DNA from: Bacillota bacterium
Lineage (GTDB): Bacteria > Bacillota > Clostridia > Oscillospirales > Acutalibacteraceae
Assembly: GCA_029008595.1 (NCBI GenBank)
Contig: JAQXJH010000019.1
Location: forward strand, 1-37,756
Direction: 5' to 3'
Length of the DNA: 37,756 nucleotides
Shown: one piece after another, positions 8,720-18,064 of the stretch
How positions within the stretch are numbered: the stretch's first letter is position 1
Layout of the letters: every line of letters starts with the position of its first letter
Position numbers and translations under genes: made by a program
Notes under the pieces: generated by a model
Databases searched by the model: none
The model's input: the letters and a program-made list of their open reading frames with translations, nothing else
Told to the model about the DNA's origin: nothing

Positions 8720-10063
8720 ATGAAACACGATTATTCCTCTCTGCTCGGCAAACCGATCGCCTGCGGCTGCGGCCGGACGCATTTCTGCCCGATCGAACGG
8801 GTGGAAACCGGGGTCGGCGCCCTGAATGCGCTGCCGGAGATCCTTCTGGCACATCACTGGAACAACATCCTGATCGCGGCAGACGAAAACACCTTTGCCG
8901 TGTGCGGCAGCCGCGCGGAACAGCTTTGCCGGGAAACCGGCGCGGCGGTAACAACGCATGTTTTTTCCTCCCGCGGTTTTCTCGTTCCCGACGAGGCCGC
9001 CGTGTTCGGTCTTCTGAACGCATCATCCCACGAAACGCAGCTGATCCTCGGCATCGGCTCCGGCGTGATCAATGACATCTGCAAATATGTCGCGTTCAAG
9101 CTGAATCTTCCCTACGGCATCATTGCCACCGCCCCCTCGATGGACGGCTACGCTTCGGTGGGCGCGGCGATGATCACCAGCCGGATGAAGGTGACCTATT
9201 CGGCCCGCATGCCGCTGTTCATCATCGGCGATGCGCAGATCCTGCAAAGCGCTCCAAAGGAAATGATCCTTGCGGGATACGGCGATATGCTCGGCAAATT
9301 CACCGCGCTCAACGACTGGGAGCTTTCGCACCGGATCACCGGCGAGCACTACTGCTCCTTTGTGGCCGGTCTGGTGCGGGATGCGCTCAGCGACTGCATC
9401 TCCTGCGCTGCAGGGATCGCCGCAGGAGAGCCTGCCGCGCTGCAGACCCTGATGGACGGTCTGGTGATCACCGGCATCGCAATGAGCCTGATCGGGAATT
9501 CCCGCCCTGCCTCCGGCAGCGAGCACCATCTTTCGCATTATTATGAGATCACCGGCCTGCTGGACGGCACGCCCTATTTTCACCACGGCATCGATGTGGC
9601 GTATGCGTCGGTCATCTCCTGCGCCGCACGCCATTCGCTGGCAAGACTGCTGGCCGAAACGAAACCGGCGCCGTTTTTGCCGGACGAATGGGAACGGAAT
9701 ATCCGGCGCGTTTATTCCGCCGCAGCCGACGGCGTTCTGGAGCTGCAGGCACGGCTGCCGTTTTATGAGGAGGCCGCCGCTGCCGGGCGGCGCGCGGTTC
9801 TGGCCGAAAAGCGCAGCGAGCTGCTTGCGCTGGCGGCAGACGTCCCCACGCCCGAGACCCTTGCCGCTATGCTGGAAGAAGCCGGGCTTCCGCTTTCCCG
9901 GTTTTATGAGCAGTACGGCATCGAAAAGATCCGCGACAGTGTCCGTTATGCAAAGGATCTGAAGGATCGTTACACCGTCTGGTGGATGATGCATGATTTT
10001 GGCATTCTGGATGCCTTTGCGGCAGAGCTTTCCGTTCCACGCGGCAGCGCAGACAGGAAATAA
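8720..10063 (+). CDS. egsA: sn-glycerol-1-phosphate dehydrogenase (EgsA/AraM-like)
   Basis: GIGSGVINDICKYVAFKLNLPYGIIATAPSMDGYASVGAAM and GNSRPASGSEHHLSHYYE metal-binding region typical of G1PDH. ATG 8720 used. Confidence 0.92.
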   Translation: MKHDYSSLLGKPIACGCGRTHFCPIERVETGVGALNALPEILLAHHWNNILIAADENTFAVCGSRAEQLCRETGAAVTTHVFSSRGFLVPDEAAVFGLLNASSHETQLILGIGSGVINDICKYVAFKLNLPYGIIATAPSMDGYASVGAAMITSRMKVTYSARMPLFIIGDAQILQSAPKEMILAGYGDMLGKFTALNDWELSHRITGEHYCSFVAGLVRDALSDCISCAAGIAAGEPAALQTLMDGLVITGIAMSLIGNSRPASGSEHHLSHYYEITGLLDGTPYFHHGIDVAYASVISCAARHSLARLLAETKPAPFLPDEWERNIRRVYSAAADGVLELQARLPFYEEAAAAGRRAVLAEKRSELLALAADVPTPETLAAMLEEAGLPLSRFYEQYGIEKIRDSVRYAKDLKDRYTVWWMMHDFGILDAFAAELSVPRGSADRK

Positions 10064-10105
10064 TTCAAAAACATCCTTCGGAATCATCAGAAAAGAGGGC
10101 TTTTT

Positions 10106-10867
10106 ATGGAAATTGACCGTGTATTCGGACAAAGCAGCAGTCATGTGCTGGTGGCCGGTCACCGCGGGATCCGCGCCCGCTACCCGGAAAACACCATGCT
10201 TTCCTTCCGCAAAGCGATCGAACTTGGTGTGGATATGATCGAAATGGACGTCAACCTTTCCGCCGACGGGATCCCCGTCGTCATCCATGACAGACGGCTG
10301 GAGCGCACGACCGACGGAACCGGCTTTGTCGGCAGCAAAACGCTGCGGGAGCTGCAGCAGCTTGACGCCGGGGTTCGGTTCAACGGCGTTTTTCCCGGTT
10401 GCCGCATTCCGACGCTGGAAGAATTTCTTGCTCTGGCAGCAGAGCACCCTTCCCTGACGCTGAATGTGGAAATCAAGGAAATGACGGCGGAATGCGTCGA
10501 CAAAACCGTCGATCAGCTGCGCAGCTTCGGGCTGCTGGACCGGATCGTGATCGCCTGCTTTGACGCGGCCGTTCTGCGCTACGCTCACCGGAAGCACGGC
10601 GTCCGCACACAGGGCTTTCCGGAACATTATATGGCCAACTTTGACGCGCATACCTATGAATGCATGTACGCGGCGGGGATCGAGATGAGCGATCTGACGC
10701 CGGAGTTTTGCCGTGAGATGCTCGGCCGCGGCGTAGACCCCTGGGGCTACTGCCCCGACACCGACGAATCCGTTTATCAGGCGATCCGCGCCGGCGTGGC
10801 GGTGGTCACCTGCAACAATCCTGAGCCCGCTCTGCGCATTCTGCGCGAACAGGGCCTGCACCAATAA
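10106..10867 (+). CDS. Glycerophosphodiester phosphodiesterase (GDPD family)
   Basis: VAGHRGIRARYPENTMLSFRKAIELGVDMIEMDVNLSADGIPVVIHDRRLERTTDGTG, NVEIKE: classic GDPD motifs. Confidence 0.96.
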   Translation: MEIDRVFGQSSSHVLVAGHRGIRARYPENTMLSFRKAIELGVDMIEMDVNLSADGIPVVIHDRRLERTTDGTGFVGSKTLRELQQLDAGVRFNGVFPGCRIPTLEEFLALAAEHPSLTLNVEIKEMTAECVDKTVDQLRSFGLLDRIVIACFDAAVLRYAHRKHGVRTQGFPEHYMANFDAHTYECMYAAGIEMSDLTPEFCREMLGRGVDPWGYCPDTDESVYQAIRAGVAVVTCNNPEPALRILREQGLHQ

Positions 10868-10885
10868 CAGAAAGGCGGAACGCCC

Positions 10886-11677
10886 ATGCACCCCATCTGC
10901 AGCAAAAAACTGTTTCTGCTCGATATGGACGGCACACTCTACCTTGGGGACAAGCTGTTTCCTCAGACGCTGCCGTTTCTTTCTGCCATCCGTTCCCGCG
11001 GCGGCAGATACGTTTATGTAACGAACAATTCCTCAAAAAGTGTTGACGCTTATGTACAGAAACTCGCGCGGCTCGGCATTGCGGCAGCGCCCGGCGATTT
11101 TCTTACCTCCTCACAGGCAACCGCGCGTTACCTGCGCAAAACGTATCCCGAAACGCTGTTTTATGTGTTGGGGACGCATTCCCTGAAGCAGGAGCTTGCG
11201 CAGAGCGGCGTCGCGGTGACCGACCGGCTGTCCGATCAGGTCGGCGGGCTTGTGATGGGCTTTGATACCGAGCTCACGTTTCAGAAGCTGGAGGATGCCT
11301 GCCGCCTGCTGCTGCGGGACATTCCCTATATCGCCACAAACCCGGACTGGGTCTGACCCACGGAATTCGGCTTTGTGCCGGACTGCGGCTCCGTCAGCAC
11401 CATGCTGAAAAACGCGACCGGGAAATGGCCGAAATTCATCGGCAAGCCGGAACCGGAAATGATCCGGCTCGCGATGGAAAAGAACGGCTGCTCGCCGGAG
11501 GAGACGATCGTGATCGGCGACCGGATCTACACGGATATTGCCAGCGGGCTGAACGCCGGCGTTTCCACCGCGCTAGTGCTCAGCGGGGAAACCACGCGCG
11601 AGGTTCTGGAAGCCTCGGAGCAGCAGCCGGAATTTGTGTTTGATTCCGTCGGCGATATTGCCGCCCTGCTGCAGTGA
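10886..11677 (+). CDS. HAD-superfamily phosphatase (NagD-like subfamily IIA), interrupted by an in-frame TGA at 11354-11356
   Basis: MHPICSKKLFLLDMDGTLYLGDKLF...VTNNSSKS...YIATNPDWV[TGA]PTEFGFVPDCGSVSTMLKNATGKWPKFIGKPEPEMIRLA...VIGDRIYTDIASGLNAG. Both halves are in the same frame with no gap in the expected motif order. Confidence 0.85.
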
Positions 11678-11756
11678 CCCTTTTCTCCCGGCGGCGCGCC
11701 CTTGGAGAGGGGCGTTAATCACTACTACTATCTTACAGGAAGGAAGTTCTGCCCTT

Positions 11757-12449
11757 ATGTTTCGTCTGGAAACCCACTGCCACACCGCAGAGGTCAGCCG
11801 CTGCGGAAAAGTACCTGCGGCGCAGCTGGTCGAAGAACTCCGGCGCTCCGGTTTTGACGGCGCCGTGATCACCGATCATTTTTATCACGGTTATCTGGAT
11901 GCGATCCCCGGCAGCTGGAACGACAAAATGGATCATTATCTGGCCGGGTACTCTGCTGCCAGAGAGGCCGGAGAAAAAGTCGGCGTCCGCATTTACTGCG
12001 GGCTGGAATTCCGTACAACGGAAAGCCCTAATGATTACCTGATCTTCGGCGTGACGCCGGAGCTGCTTTACGCCGCGCCGGAGCTGCACCGCCTCTCCAT
12101 TCCGGAGCTGCGCGGGCTTGCCGACCGGGCCGGGCTGCTGATCGTGCAGGCGCATCCGTTTCGTACCGGGCTGTTCCGCGAAGACCCCGCCATGCTGGAC
12201 GGCGTGGAGGTGTACAACGGCAATGCGCGCCACGATTCCCGCAACAACGAGGCGCTGCGTTTTGCGCAGGAAAACGGTCTGCTGCTGTTTTCCGGCTCCG
12301 ATCATCACCAGACCGAAGACCGCGGGCGCGGCGGAATGGTGCTGCCGCGCGAACCGAAGGACGAAGCGGATCTGGTTCGCCTGCTGCCGCTTGGGGGCCT
12401 GCTGCCCGATATCCTGCTGAATTTTTTCCCGCCGAAAACAGAACTATGA
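11757..12449 (+). CDS. PHP-domain metal-dependent phosphoesterase
   Basis: FRLETHCHTAEVSRC, VITDHFYHGYL, IVQAHPFR, SGSDHHQTED. ATG 11757 with aggaagg SD. Confidence 0.9.
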   Translation: MFRLETHCHTAEVSRCGKVPAAQLVEELRRSGFDGAVITDHFYHGYLDAIPGSWNDKMDHYLAGYSAAREAGEKVGVRIYCGLEFRTTESPNDYLIFGVTPELLYAAPELHRLSIPELRGLADRAGLLIVQAHPFRTGLFREDPAMLDGVEVYNGNARHDSRNNEALRFAQENGLLLFSGSDHHQTEDRGRGGMVLPREPKDEADLVRLLPLGGLLPDILLNFFPPKTEL

Positions 12450-12468
12450 CTCTGTTGTTTCTTTTCTC

Positions 12469-12504
12469 CGGGCAGCCGCAGCAAAACGGCTGCCCGTTTT
12501 TTTT
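12469..12504 (+). terminator. Rho-independent terminator at end of glpP-PHP operon
   Basis: cgggcagccg-cagcaaaa-cggctgcccg then TTTTTTTT. Confidence 0.95.
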
Positions 12505-12670
12505 GCGCCGCACGGAAAAGGGGCCGGTTTCCTCTTTTTTTCAATTACCTTCTGGGCGGTATGATATACTTTTCCTTCTCTTTGAAAAAATGTTGATTGC
12601 TTTTTGTTTTTTAAACAACTTTATCAAAATTTCTGTCGCGATTTCTCTCACTAATTCGTTTCCTTAATAT

Positions 12671-12699
12671 TGCCTTGAAACGTCATATCATTTATAATA
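12671..12699 (+). promoter_or_regulatory. Candidate hppA promoter
   Basis: TTGCCT, 17 nt, TATAAT. Confidence 0.6.
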
Positions 12700-12705
12700 T
12701 CTACG

Positions 12706-12762
12706 ATAAATGACACGGTGCAAAAGGATGCCGCGGAACTTCTTTTTGCACCGTCTATTTAT
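12706..12762 (+). promoter_or_regulatory. Structured 5' UTR hairpin upstream of the membrane pyrophosphatase gene
   Basis: ataaat-gac-acggtgcaaaa...tttttgcaccgt-ct-atttat: long interrupted inverted repeat, not followed by a U-run. Confidence 0.6.
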
Positions 12763-12794
12763 GCCATATCACAGCAAAGGAAGGTAATCGAACC

Positions 12795-14903
12795 ATGAAC
12801 ATTCCCCCGGAATACCTGATCGTATTGGGATTGATCGTTCTCGCGCTTGCCTATGTCATCTTCAACTTTTTCCGCATCAAGAAGATGAACGAAGGAACCG
12901 CAGAAATGGCCGAAATGGCGGGCATCATCCGCAGCGGCGCTTCCATGTTCCTGAAGACGGAGTTCAGAACGATCGTCATCGTTGTCATTGCCATTGCAGC
13001 GATCCTCTCACTGTTTGTTGAGGCCACCAGCGGCATCACCTTTATTTTAGGCGCCTGCATGAGCAGCATCGTCTGCATTCTCGGTATGCGCAGCGCCACT
13101 TACGCCAACGTCCGTACCGCAAACAAAGCCCGCGAGTCCCTTTCCATCGGTGAAACGGTCAAGGTCGCGCTTTGCGGCGGCAGCATCAGCGGCCTGAGCG
13201 TACAGGCCTTCGGCATGCTGGGGCTTGTGGCTGTGCTGTTTCTGTGGGGAAACCCCACCACAGCGAAAGACGGTCATGGTCTTCTGGTCGATCTTTCGTG
13301 CAACGCTTCCATCATGCGCATCTCCACTTATTCGCTCGGCTGCTCCATTGTGGCCATGTTCAACCGCGTTGCCGGCGGCAACTACACCAAAGCGGCGGAT
13401 ATCTCTTCCGATATTCTCGCCAAGCTCCGTCACGACCTGCCCGAGGATGACAGCCGCGTTCCCAACGTGATCGCAGACTTCATCGGCGACAACGTGAATG
13501 ATATTGCCGGCAACTGCTCCGACCTGCTGGAAAGCTTTGTTGCAACCATCTCCGCTTCCATGATGATCGCGGTATTCGTTCTGAGCGACAGTGCCATTTT
13601 CCGCAACGCGCTGGTCTTCCCGATCGCCCTTGCCGGTATCGGTCTGCTCGGCTGCCTGGTCGGCCTTGGTTTTGCAGCGATCCGTAAGATGGGCGACAAC
13701 CCCTCCCGCGAGCTGAATCTGGCCACCTGGATCTCCGCCGGCGTTACGCTGGGGCTGAGCCTTGCGCTTTCCTTCTACATGTTCGGCGGAAACGTTGAGC
13801 TGCCCGCCGCGTTCAAGCTCGGCTGGATCTCTCCGTGGATCTCCACCCTGCTCGGCATCATCAGCGGCGTGGCGATCGGCATGATCACCGAATACTATAC
13901 CAGCACCGACTTCAAGCCCACCCGCAAACTGGCTGAAATGGCCACCGAGGGAGAAGCCTTTGTCATCACCAAGGGCGACGCAATCGGCTCCCGTTCCGTT
14001 CTGCTGCCCATTCTGCTCATCGGAATCTGCCTCTTCGTTTCCGGCTGGCTGTGCGGCACCTACGGCATCGCCATTTCCGCTCTGGGCATGCTTTCCTTCG
14101 TCGGCGCCACCGTTTCCATCGACGCCTTCGGCCCCATCGCCGACAACGCTGGCGGTCTGGCAGAATCCTGCCACCTGGCGCCGGATGTCCGCGTCATCAC
14201 CGATAAGCTCGACGCCGTCGGCAACACCACCGCTGCCGTGGGCAAAGGCTTCGCCATCGGCTCCGCAGCGTTTGCCACCGTTTCGCTGATCGTTTCCTAT
14301 GTTCAGAACTTCCCCGCAGGGCAGCAGGTTCTTGACTTTGCTTCCTTCGTCGTTGTCGCCGGCGGTATCATCGGCGGCGCGTTGGTGGAATATTTCGCCG
14401 CCATGCTCACCGACAATACCATCGACGCCGCCAAGATCATGGCGGATGAGGGCGACAAGCTGCTCTCCATCCCCGGCGTTCTGGAAGGCAGCGTGAAACC
14501 GGATTACGACAAGATGATCCAGACGGCCACCAAGGAATCGCTCCGCAAGATGATCGTTCCGTCCGTGCTGGCGATCATGGTCCCCGTGGTCGGCGGTTTC
14601 CTGTTCGGCATCGAATTTGTCGGCGGCCTGCTGATCGGCGCTACCATTGTGGCTATTCCGCGCGCCATCTTCATGGGCAACTCCGGCGGTGCTTTTGACA
14701 ACGCCAAGAAGTACATTGAAAGCGGCATGCTGGAAGGCCACGGCAAAAAATCCCCCGCTCACAAAGCTGCCGTTACCGGCGACACCGTCGGCGATACCCG
14801 CAAGGACGTTGTGGGCGTCGCGCTGGATATCTTCATCAAGACCATGTCCACCGTGGCGAACACGCTGGTCTCCGTCTTCTCCCGCTTTACTCTGTTCAAA
14901 TAA
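12795..14903 (+). CDS. hppA: Membrane-bound ion-translocating pyrophosphatase (K+-dependent type suggested)
   Basis: GGSISGLSVQAFGMLGL, RVAGGNYTKAADISSD, DDSRVPNVIADFIGDNVNDIAGNCSDLLESF, DAFGPIADNAGGLAE, DAVGNTTAAVGKGFAIGSAAF, GNSGGAFDNAKKYIE, GDTVGDTRKD. Confidence 0.97.
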   Translation: MNIPPEYLIVLGLIVLALAYVIFNFFRIKKMNEGTAEMAEMAGIIRSGASMFLKTEFRTIVIVVIAIAAILSLFVEATSGITFILGACMSSIVCILGMRSATYANVRTANKARESLSIGETVKVALCGGSISGLSVQAFGMLGLVAVLFLWGNPTTAKDGHGLLVDLSCNASIMRISTYSLGCSIVAMFNRVAGGNYTKAADISSDILAKLRHDLPEDDSRVPNVIADFIGDNVNDIAGNCSDLLESFVATISASMMIAVFVLSDSAIFRNALVFPIALAGIGLLGCLVGLGFAAIRKMGDNPSRELNLATWISAGVTLGLSLALSFYMFGGNVELPAAFKLGWISPWISTLLGIISGVAIGMITEYYTSTDFKPTRKLAEMATEGEAFVITKGDAIGSRSVLLPILLIGICLFVSGWLCGTYGIAISALGMLSFVGATVSIDAFGPIADNAGGLAESCHLAPDVRVITDKLDAVGNTTAAVGKGFAIGSAAFATVSLIVSYVQNFPAGQQVLDFASFVVVAGGIIGGALVEYFAAMLTDNTIDAAKIMADEGDKLLSIPGVLEGSVKPDYDKMIQTATKESLRKMIVPSVLAIMVPVVGGFLFGIEFVGGLLIGATIVAIPRAIFMGNSGGAFDNAKKYIESGMLEGHGKKSPAHKAAVTGDTVGDTRKDVVGVALDIFIKTMSTVANTLVSVFSRFTLFK

Positions 14904-14928
14904 GCAGAGCGCGGAAAACGAAAGAAAA

Positions 14929-14972
14929 AACACACCGGTCAGCCTCTTCCGGGGCCAGCCGGTGTGTTTTTT
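14929..14972. terminator. Bidirectional terminator between hppA and the GH78 gene
   Basis: aaacacaccgg...ccggtgtgtttttt. Confidence 0.85.
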
Positions 14973-14986
14973 ATTCCATGTATGTT

Positions 14987-17182
14987 TTATTTTTGCGAAA
15001 GATCGACCCTGATCCGGTTTTCACCGCCGTGGAGCACCGTTCTGCATGCTCCGCAGGAAAAATCCGCGGAAAGCTTTTCCGGCAGCCGGATCACAAAATC
15101 TGCGAAACCGTCCTTTTTGACATAGGAGACGGAAACCTCACCGGCGGGCAGCGTCCGTTTTCCGCGGACGCATTCCAATGCATCCACCAGCACCGGCGCG
15201 ATCACCGGTTCCGAATATCCCGCCGAACCCTCCTTCTGACGAATGCCGAGCAGATAATCAAACAGGCAGGCAGCAGCGGCGCCGAACATCGGGTGGTTAT
15301 GGGAACGTTCCTTGCAGGTGTTCGGCCAGTACTCCCAGAGCGAGGTCGCACCCGCGCGGCGCATGCCCTCGAAGGAGATCGCATCGTCGGAAAGCAGCAG
15401 CCGCGCAGCCAGTTCCCCATCGCCATGTTCAAACAGAACGCGCGTCACGATCTCCGTGCCGAAGATGCCCGTGTCATACCGTCCCAGCCTGCTGTAACAG
15501 GCCACCAGATTGCGGTAAGTCCTTTCATCCCCCAGCCCCAGATCGACAGCCATTGCGTTCGCTCCCTGCAGGCCGCCGATAAAATTGCCGTCCCATGTGT
15601 TGAAATAGGCCGCCGTAACAGCCATGCGCTTTTTCCGGAGCCGTTCTTCAAATGCCGGAATGTCGCGTTCGTTTCCCGTCAGGCAGGCAATTTCGATCAT
15701 TCTGTCCAGCGAGCGGATGTAAAAGCAGGTATTCACAAAGGCTGCCGGCAAAACCACGGAATTCGGCGCACACCAATCGCCCAGACACCATTCGCCTTCC
15801 TTATCGCTTGCCACCAGCTCGTTGACCGAATGCGCCTCCAGATAATCCAGATACCGCTTCATCTGCGCATAAAACCGCACGAGCGGTTCCTTGTCTCCGT
15901 AATGCCTGTAATACTGATACGGCACCTCCACGATCGCGCAGCCCCAGCCGCCGGGACCGCCGCCGCTGTGGGTATAAGGCGCCGTGTACTGCACATGTCC
16001 CGAGCAGCGATCCTGGCAATCGCCGATGTCCTCCATCCACTTGCGATAAAACGCCTGTGCGTCCAGCATATCCATTGCCGCATGGCAGGCGAGCTGGCCG
16101 TCGCCCGTATAACCCCGGCGCTCCAGATGGGGACAGTCGGAAGGGATCCCCGTATGCATGTTGGAAAGCTGCGTACTGAGATACGTCCGGTAGAGCCAGT
16201 TCAGTGTCTCCCGGCTGCATTGAAATTCCGACGTCACCGGAACATCCGAATGCACCGGCCGCACACCGATCGGCTCCGCTGCACCGGAAACCGAAAAATA
16301 GCGGAACGCAAACCAGGTAAACATCGGCTGAACGATCCGTTCCTTTCCATCCGATACAAACGAAAAACGCTGCCCGTGGTGAAACTTCATGTCGAGCGTT
16401 CCGTCCGCGCGGCGTTCCTCGGAAAACAGAACGGTCACCGTTTCCCCTTTTTTCGCCGTGATCCGAAAAACCGGCAGCGCCGAGCAGTTGCACCCTGCGT
16501 CATAATACGCTGCGTCCTCCGTTTTTGCAATGCACACCGCCGGCTGCAGCTCTCCCGCACGGTCGGCCGGGCAGTCGGAAAAGAGATATTCCGTCTGCAG
16601 CGGCTTTGCCGTTTCGGCATAGCTCCAGAGCCGGTCGTCAAAATCCTCCGTCAGCGCCTTTTCGTCAAAGGCGGTGTAATCCTGCTGTTCATATTGCGTA
16701 AAATAATATTCCCGGACGAAGCTTGCTCCGATTTTGTCCCGCCGGGAGGAAACAAACTCCTCCGTTCCGTCCCCGGTCTGTACCGTCAGCCGGTAAATCG
16801 CCTTCGGGTCGCCATAGCGTTCGTCGTCAAACGTATACCATCCGCCGCCGAAATGCAGCGCAAGCACATTTTCCCCTTCCCGCAGGAATTGTGTCACGTC
16901 ATACTGCGGGACATAAATGCGGTGACCCGTCAGCGTTTCTCCCGCCGGATGGCATTCGCGCGGCTCGTAATCCGTGGAAAGCGGCAGAAACAGATCCTCT
17001 GTGATTTCCCTGCCGTTGAGATAGCAATGGAAAAAGCCGAGTCCCAGGACGGAAAGCACCGCGCTCCTGATGTTGGATACCGTAAAACGGCTGCGCAGAA
17101 CGGAAAACCCGGCAGCACCGTCCGCCCCGGTTCCCGCCGCACACAGCCACTCCGCCGTTCCGAAAACGTCGTTCTGGTTCAT
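14987..17182 (-). CDS. GH78-type alpha-L-rhamnosidase
   Basis: SNMHTGIPSDCPHLERRGYTGDGQL (GH78 motif IPtDCPqReERlGWtGD), N-terminal sugar-binding region FFHCYLNGREI, six-hairpin-like repeats. ATG 17182 with ggagga SD. Confidence 0.88.
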   Translation of the reverse strand: MNQNDVFGTAEWLCAAGTGADGAAGFSVLRSRFTVSNIRSAVLSVLGLGFFHCYLNGREITEDLFLPLSTDYEPRECHPAGETLTGHRIYVPQYDVTQFLREGENVLALHFGGGWYTFDDERYGDPKAIYRLTVQTGDGTEEFVSSRRDKIGASFVREYYFTQYEQQDYTAFDEKALTEDFDDRLWSYAETAKPLQTEYLFSDCPADRAGELQPAVCIAKTEDAAYYDAGCNCSALPVFRITAKKGETVTVLFSEERRADGTLDMKFHHGQRFSFVSDGKERIVQPMFTWFAFRYFSVSGAAEPIGVRPVHSDVPVTSEFQCSRETLNWLYRTYLSTQLSNMHTGIPSDCPHLERRGYTGDGQLACHAAMDMLDAQAFYRKWMEDIGDCQDRCSGHVQYTAPYTHSGGGPGGWGCAIVEVPYQYYRHYGDKEPLVRFYAQMKRYLDYLEAHSVNELVASDKEGEWCLGDWCAPNSVVLPAAFVNTCFYIRSLDRMIEIACLTGNERDIPAFEERLRKKRMAVTAAYFNTWDGNFIGGLQGANAMAVDLGLGDERTYRNLVACYSRLGRYDTGIFGTEIVTRVLFEHGDGELAARLLLSDDAISFEGMRRAGATSLWEYWPNTCKERSHNHPMFGAAAACLFDYLLGIRQKEGSAGYSEPVIAPVLVDALECVRGKRTLPAGEVSVSYVKKDGFADFVIRLPEKLSADFSCGACRTVLHGGENRIRVDLSQK

Positions 17183-17226
17183 AACGCTCCTCCTCTGTTC
17201 CGATTCCATCTCCGTGAGCAGTCCGG

Positions 17227-17952
17227 TCAGACCTGTTCCAGCGGCTCCACCTGCGGACACGGAAAACCGTCGACCCGCTTCAGCGGCGCCGCCCACCGGG
17301 CAGCGTTCTGCAGAACCCGGATCACGTTCGGGTCATAATAGGTCGGGAACGTCTCGTGGCCGGGGCGGAAATAAAAGATCCGTCCCATTCCGCGGCGGAA
17401 GCAGCAGCCGCTGCGGAAAACCTCTCCGCCCGCGAACCAGCTCAGAAACACCAGCTCGTCCGGCTGCGGAATGCCGAACGGCTCGCCGTACATCTCTTCA
17501 TGCGGCAATTCAAAATGTTCGTCCAGCCCCTGCGCGATCGGATGCGAAGGGTCGACCGTCCAGATGCGCTCCTTTTCGCCGATCTCGCGCCATTTCAGGC
17601 TGCCGCTGGTACCGACCAGCTTCAGGAACGGTTTCGATTTGTGGGCGGAATGCAGAACCACCAGCCCCATTCCGTTCAGAACGTTCTGCGCAACGCGTTC
17701 CGCCACCTCGTCGGAAACCTGTCCGTGACCGCAATGCGCCCACCAGAACAGCACATCCGTCTGATCCAGCACCTCCTGCGTCAGGCCGTGTTCCGGCATA
17801 TCCATCGTGGCGGTTCTTGTCACAACGCCGTCCAGCGCGCCGACGGCCTGCGCCACCGCGCCGTGGATCCCTTGCGGATAAATCTTCGCCACCTCGGGCA
17901 TTTCCTTTTCGTGAAGGTTTTCGTTCCAGACTGTAACTCGGAGCACGTGCAA
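17227..17952 (-). CDS. ThuA-like (trehalose utilisation family) protein
   Basis: [78 protein letters not shown]. Apparent TTG start at 17952 after aaagga. Confidence 0.9.
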   Translation of the reverse strand: MHVLRVTVWNENLHEKEMPEVAKIYPQGIHGAVAQAVGALDGVVTRTATMDMPEHGLTQEVLDQTDVLFWWAHCGHGQVSDEVAERVAQNVLNGMGLVVLHSAHKSKPFLKLVGTSGSLKWREIGEKERIWTVDPSHPIAQGLDEHFELPHEEMYGEPFGIPQPDELVFLSWFAGGEVFRSGCCFRRGMGRIFYFRPGHETFPTYYDPNVIRVLQNAARWAAPLKRVDGFPCPQVEPLEQV

Positions 17953-18064
17953 TCATCCTTTCCAGCGATTCAGCATCGAAAATCCGTGCAGTCTACCGTT
18001 CCGGCAGGCTGCCGCTTCTGCATCCCATGTTACAGCCGAAACAGCGGTTTGTCAACGAAAAAAA

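Noticed and set aside
9023-10891. 622-aa minus-strand ORF
   Set aside because: Shadow of G1P dehydrogenase and GDPD genes, which have strong family motifs on the plus strand.
11375-11677. Second half of the HAD gene as an independent CDS
   Set aside because: No SD or convincing start; it is in frame with and completes the upstream HAD domain, so it is treated as one interrupted gene.
13047-14933. 628-aa minus-strand ORF
   Set aside because: Shadow of the membrane pyrophosphatase; Gly/Asp/His-rich nonsense translation.
14978-17338. 786-aa plus-strand ORF opposite the GH78 gene
   Set aside because: Antisense shadow; the minus-strand frame has clear GH78 motifs and an SD.
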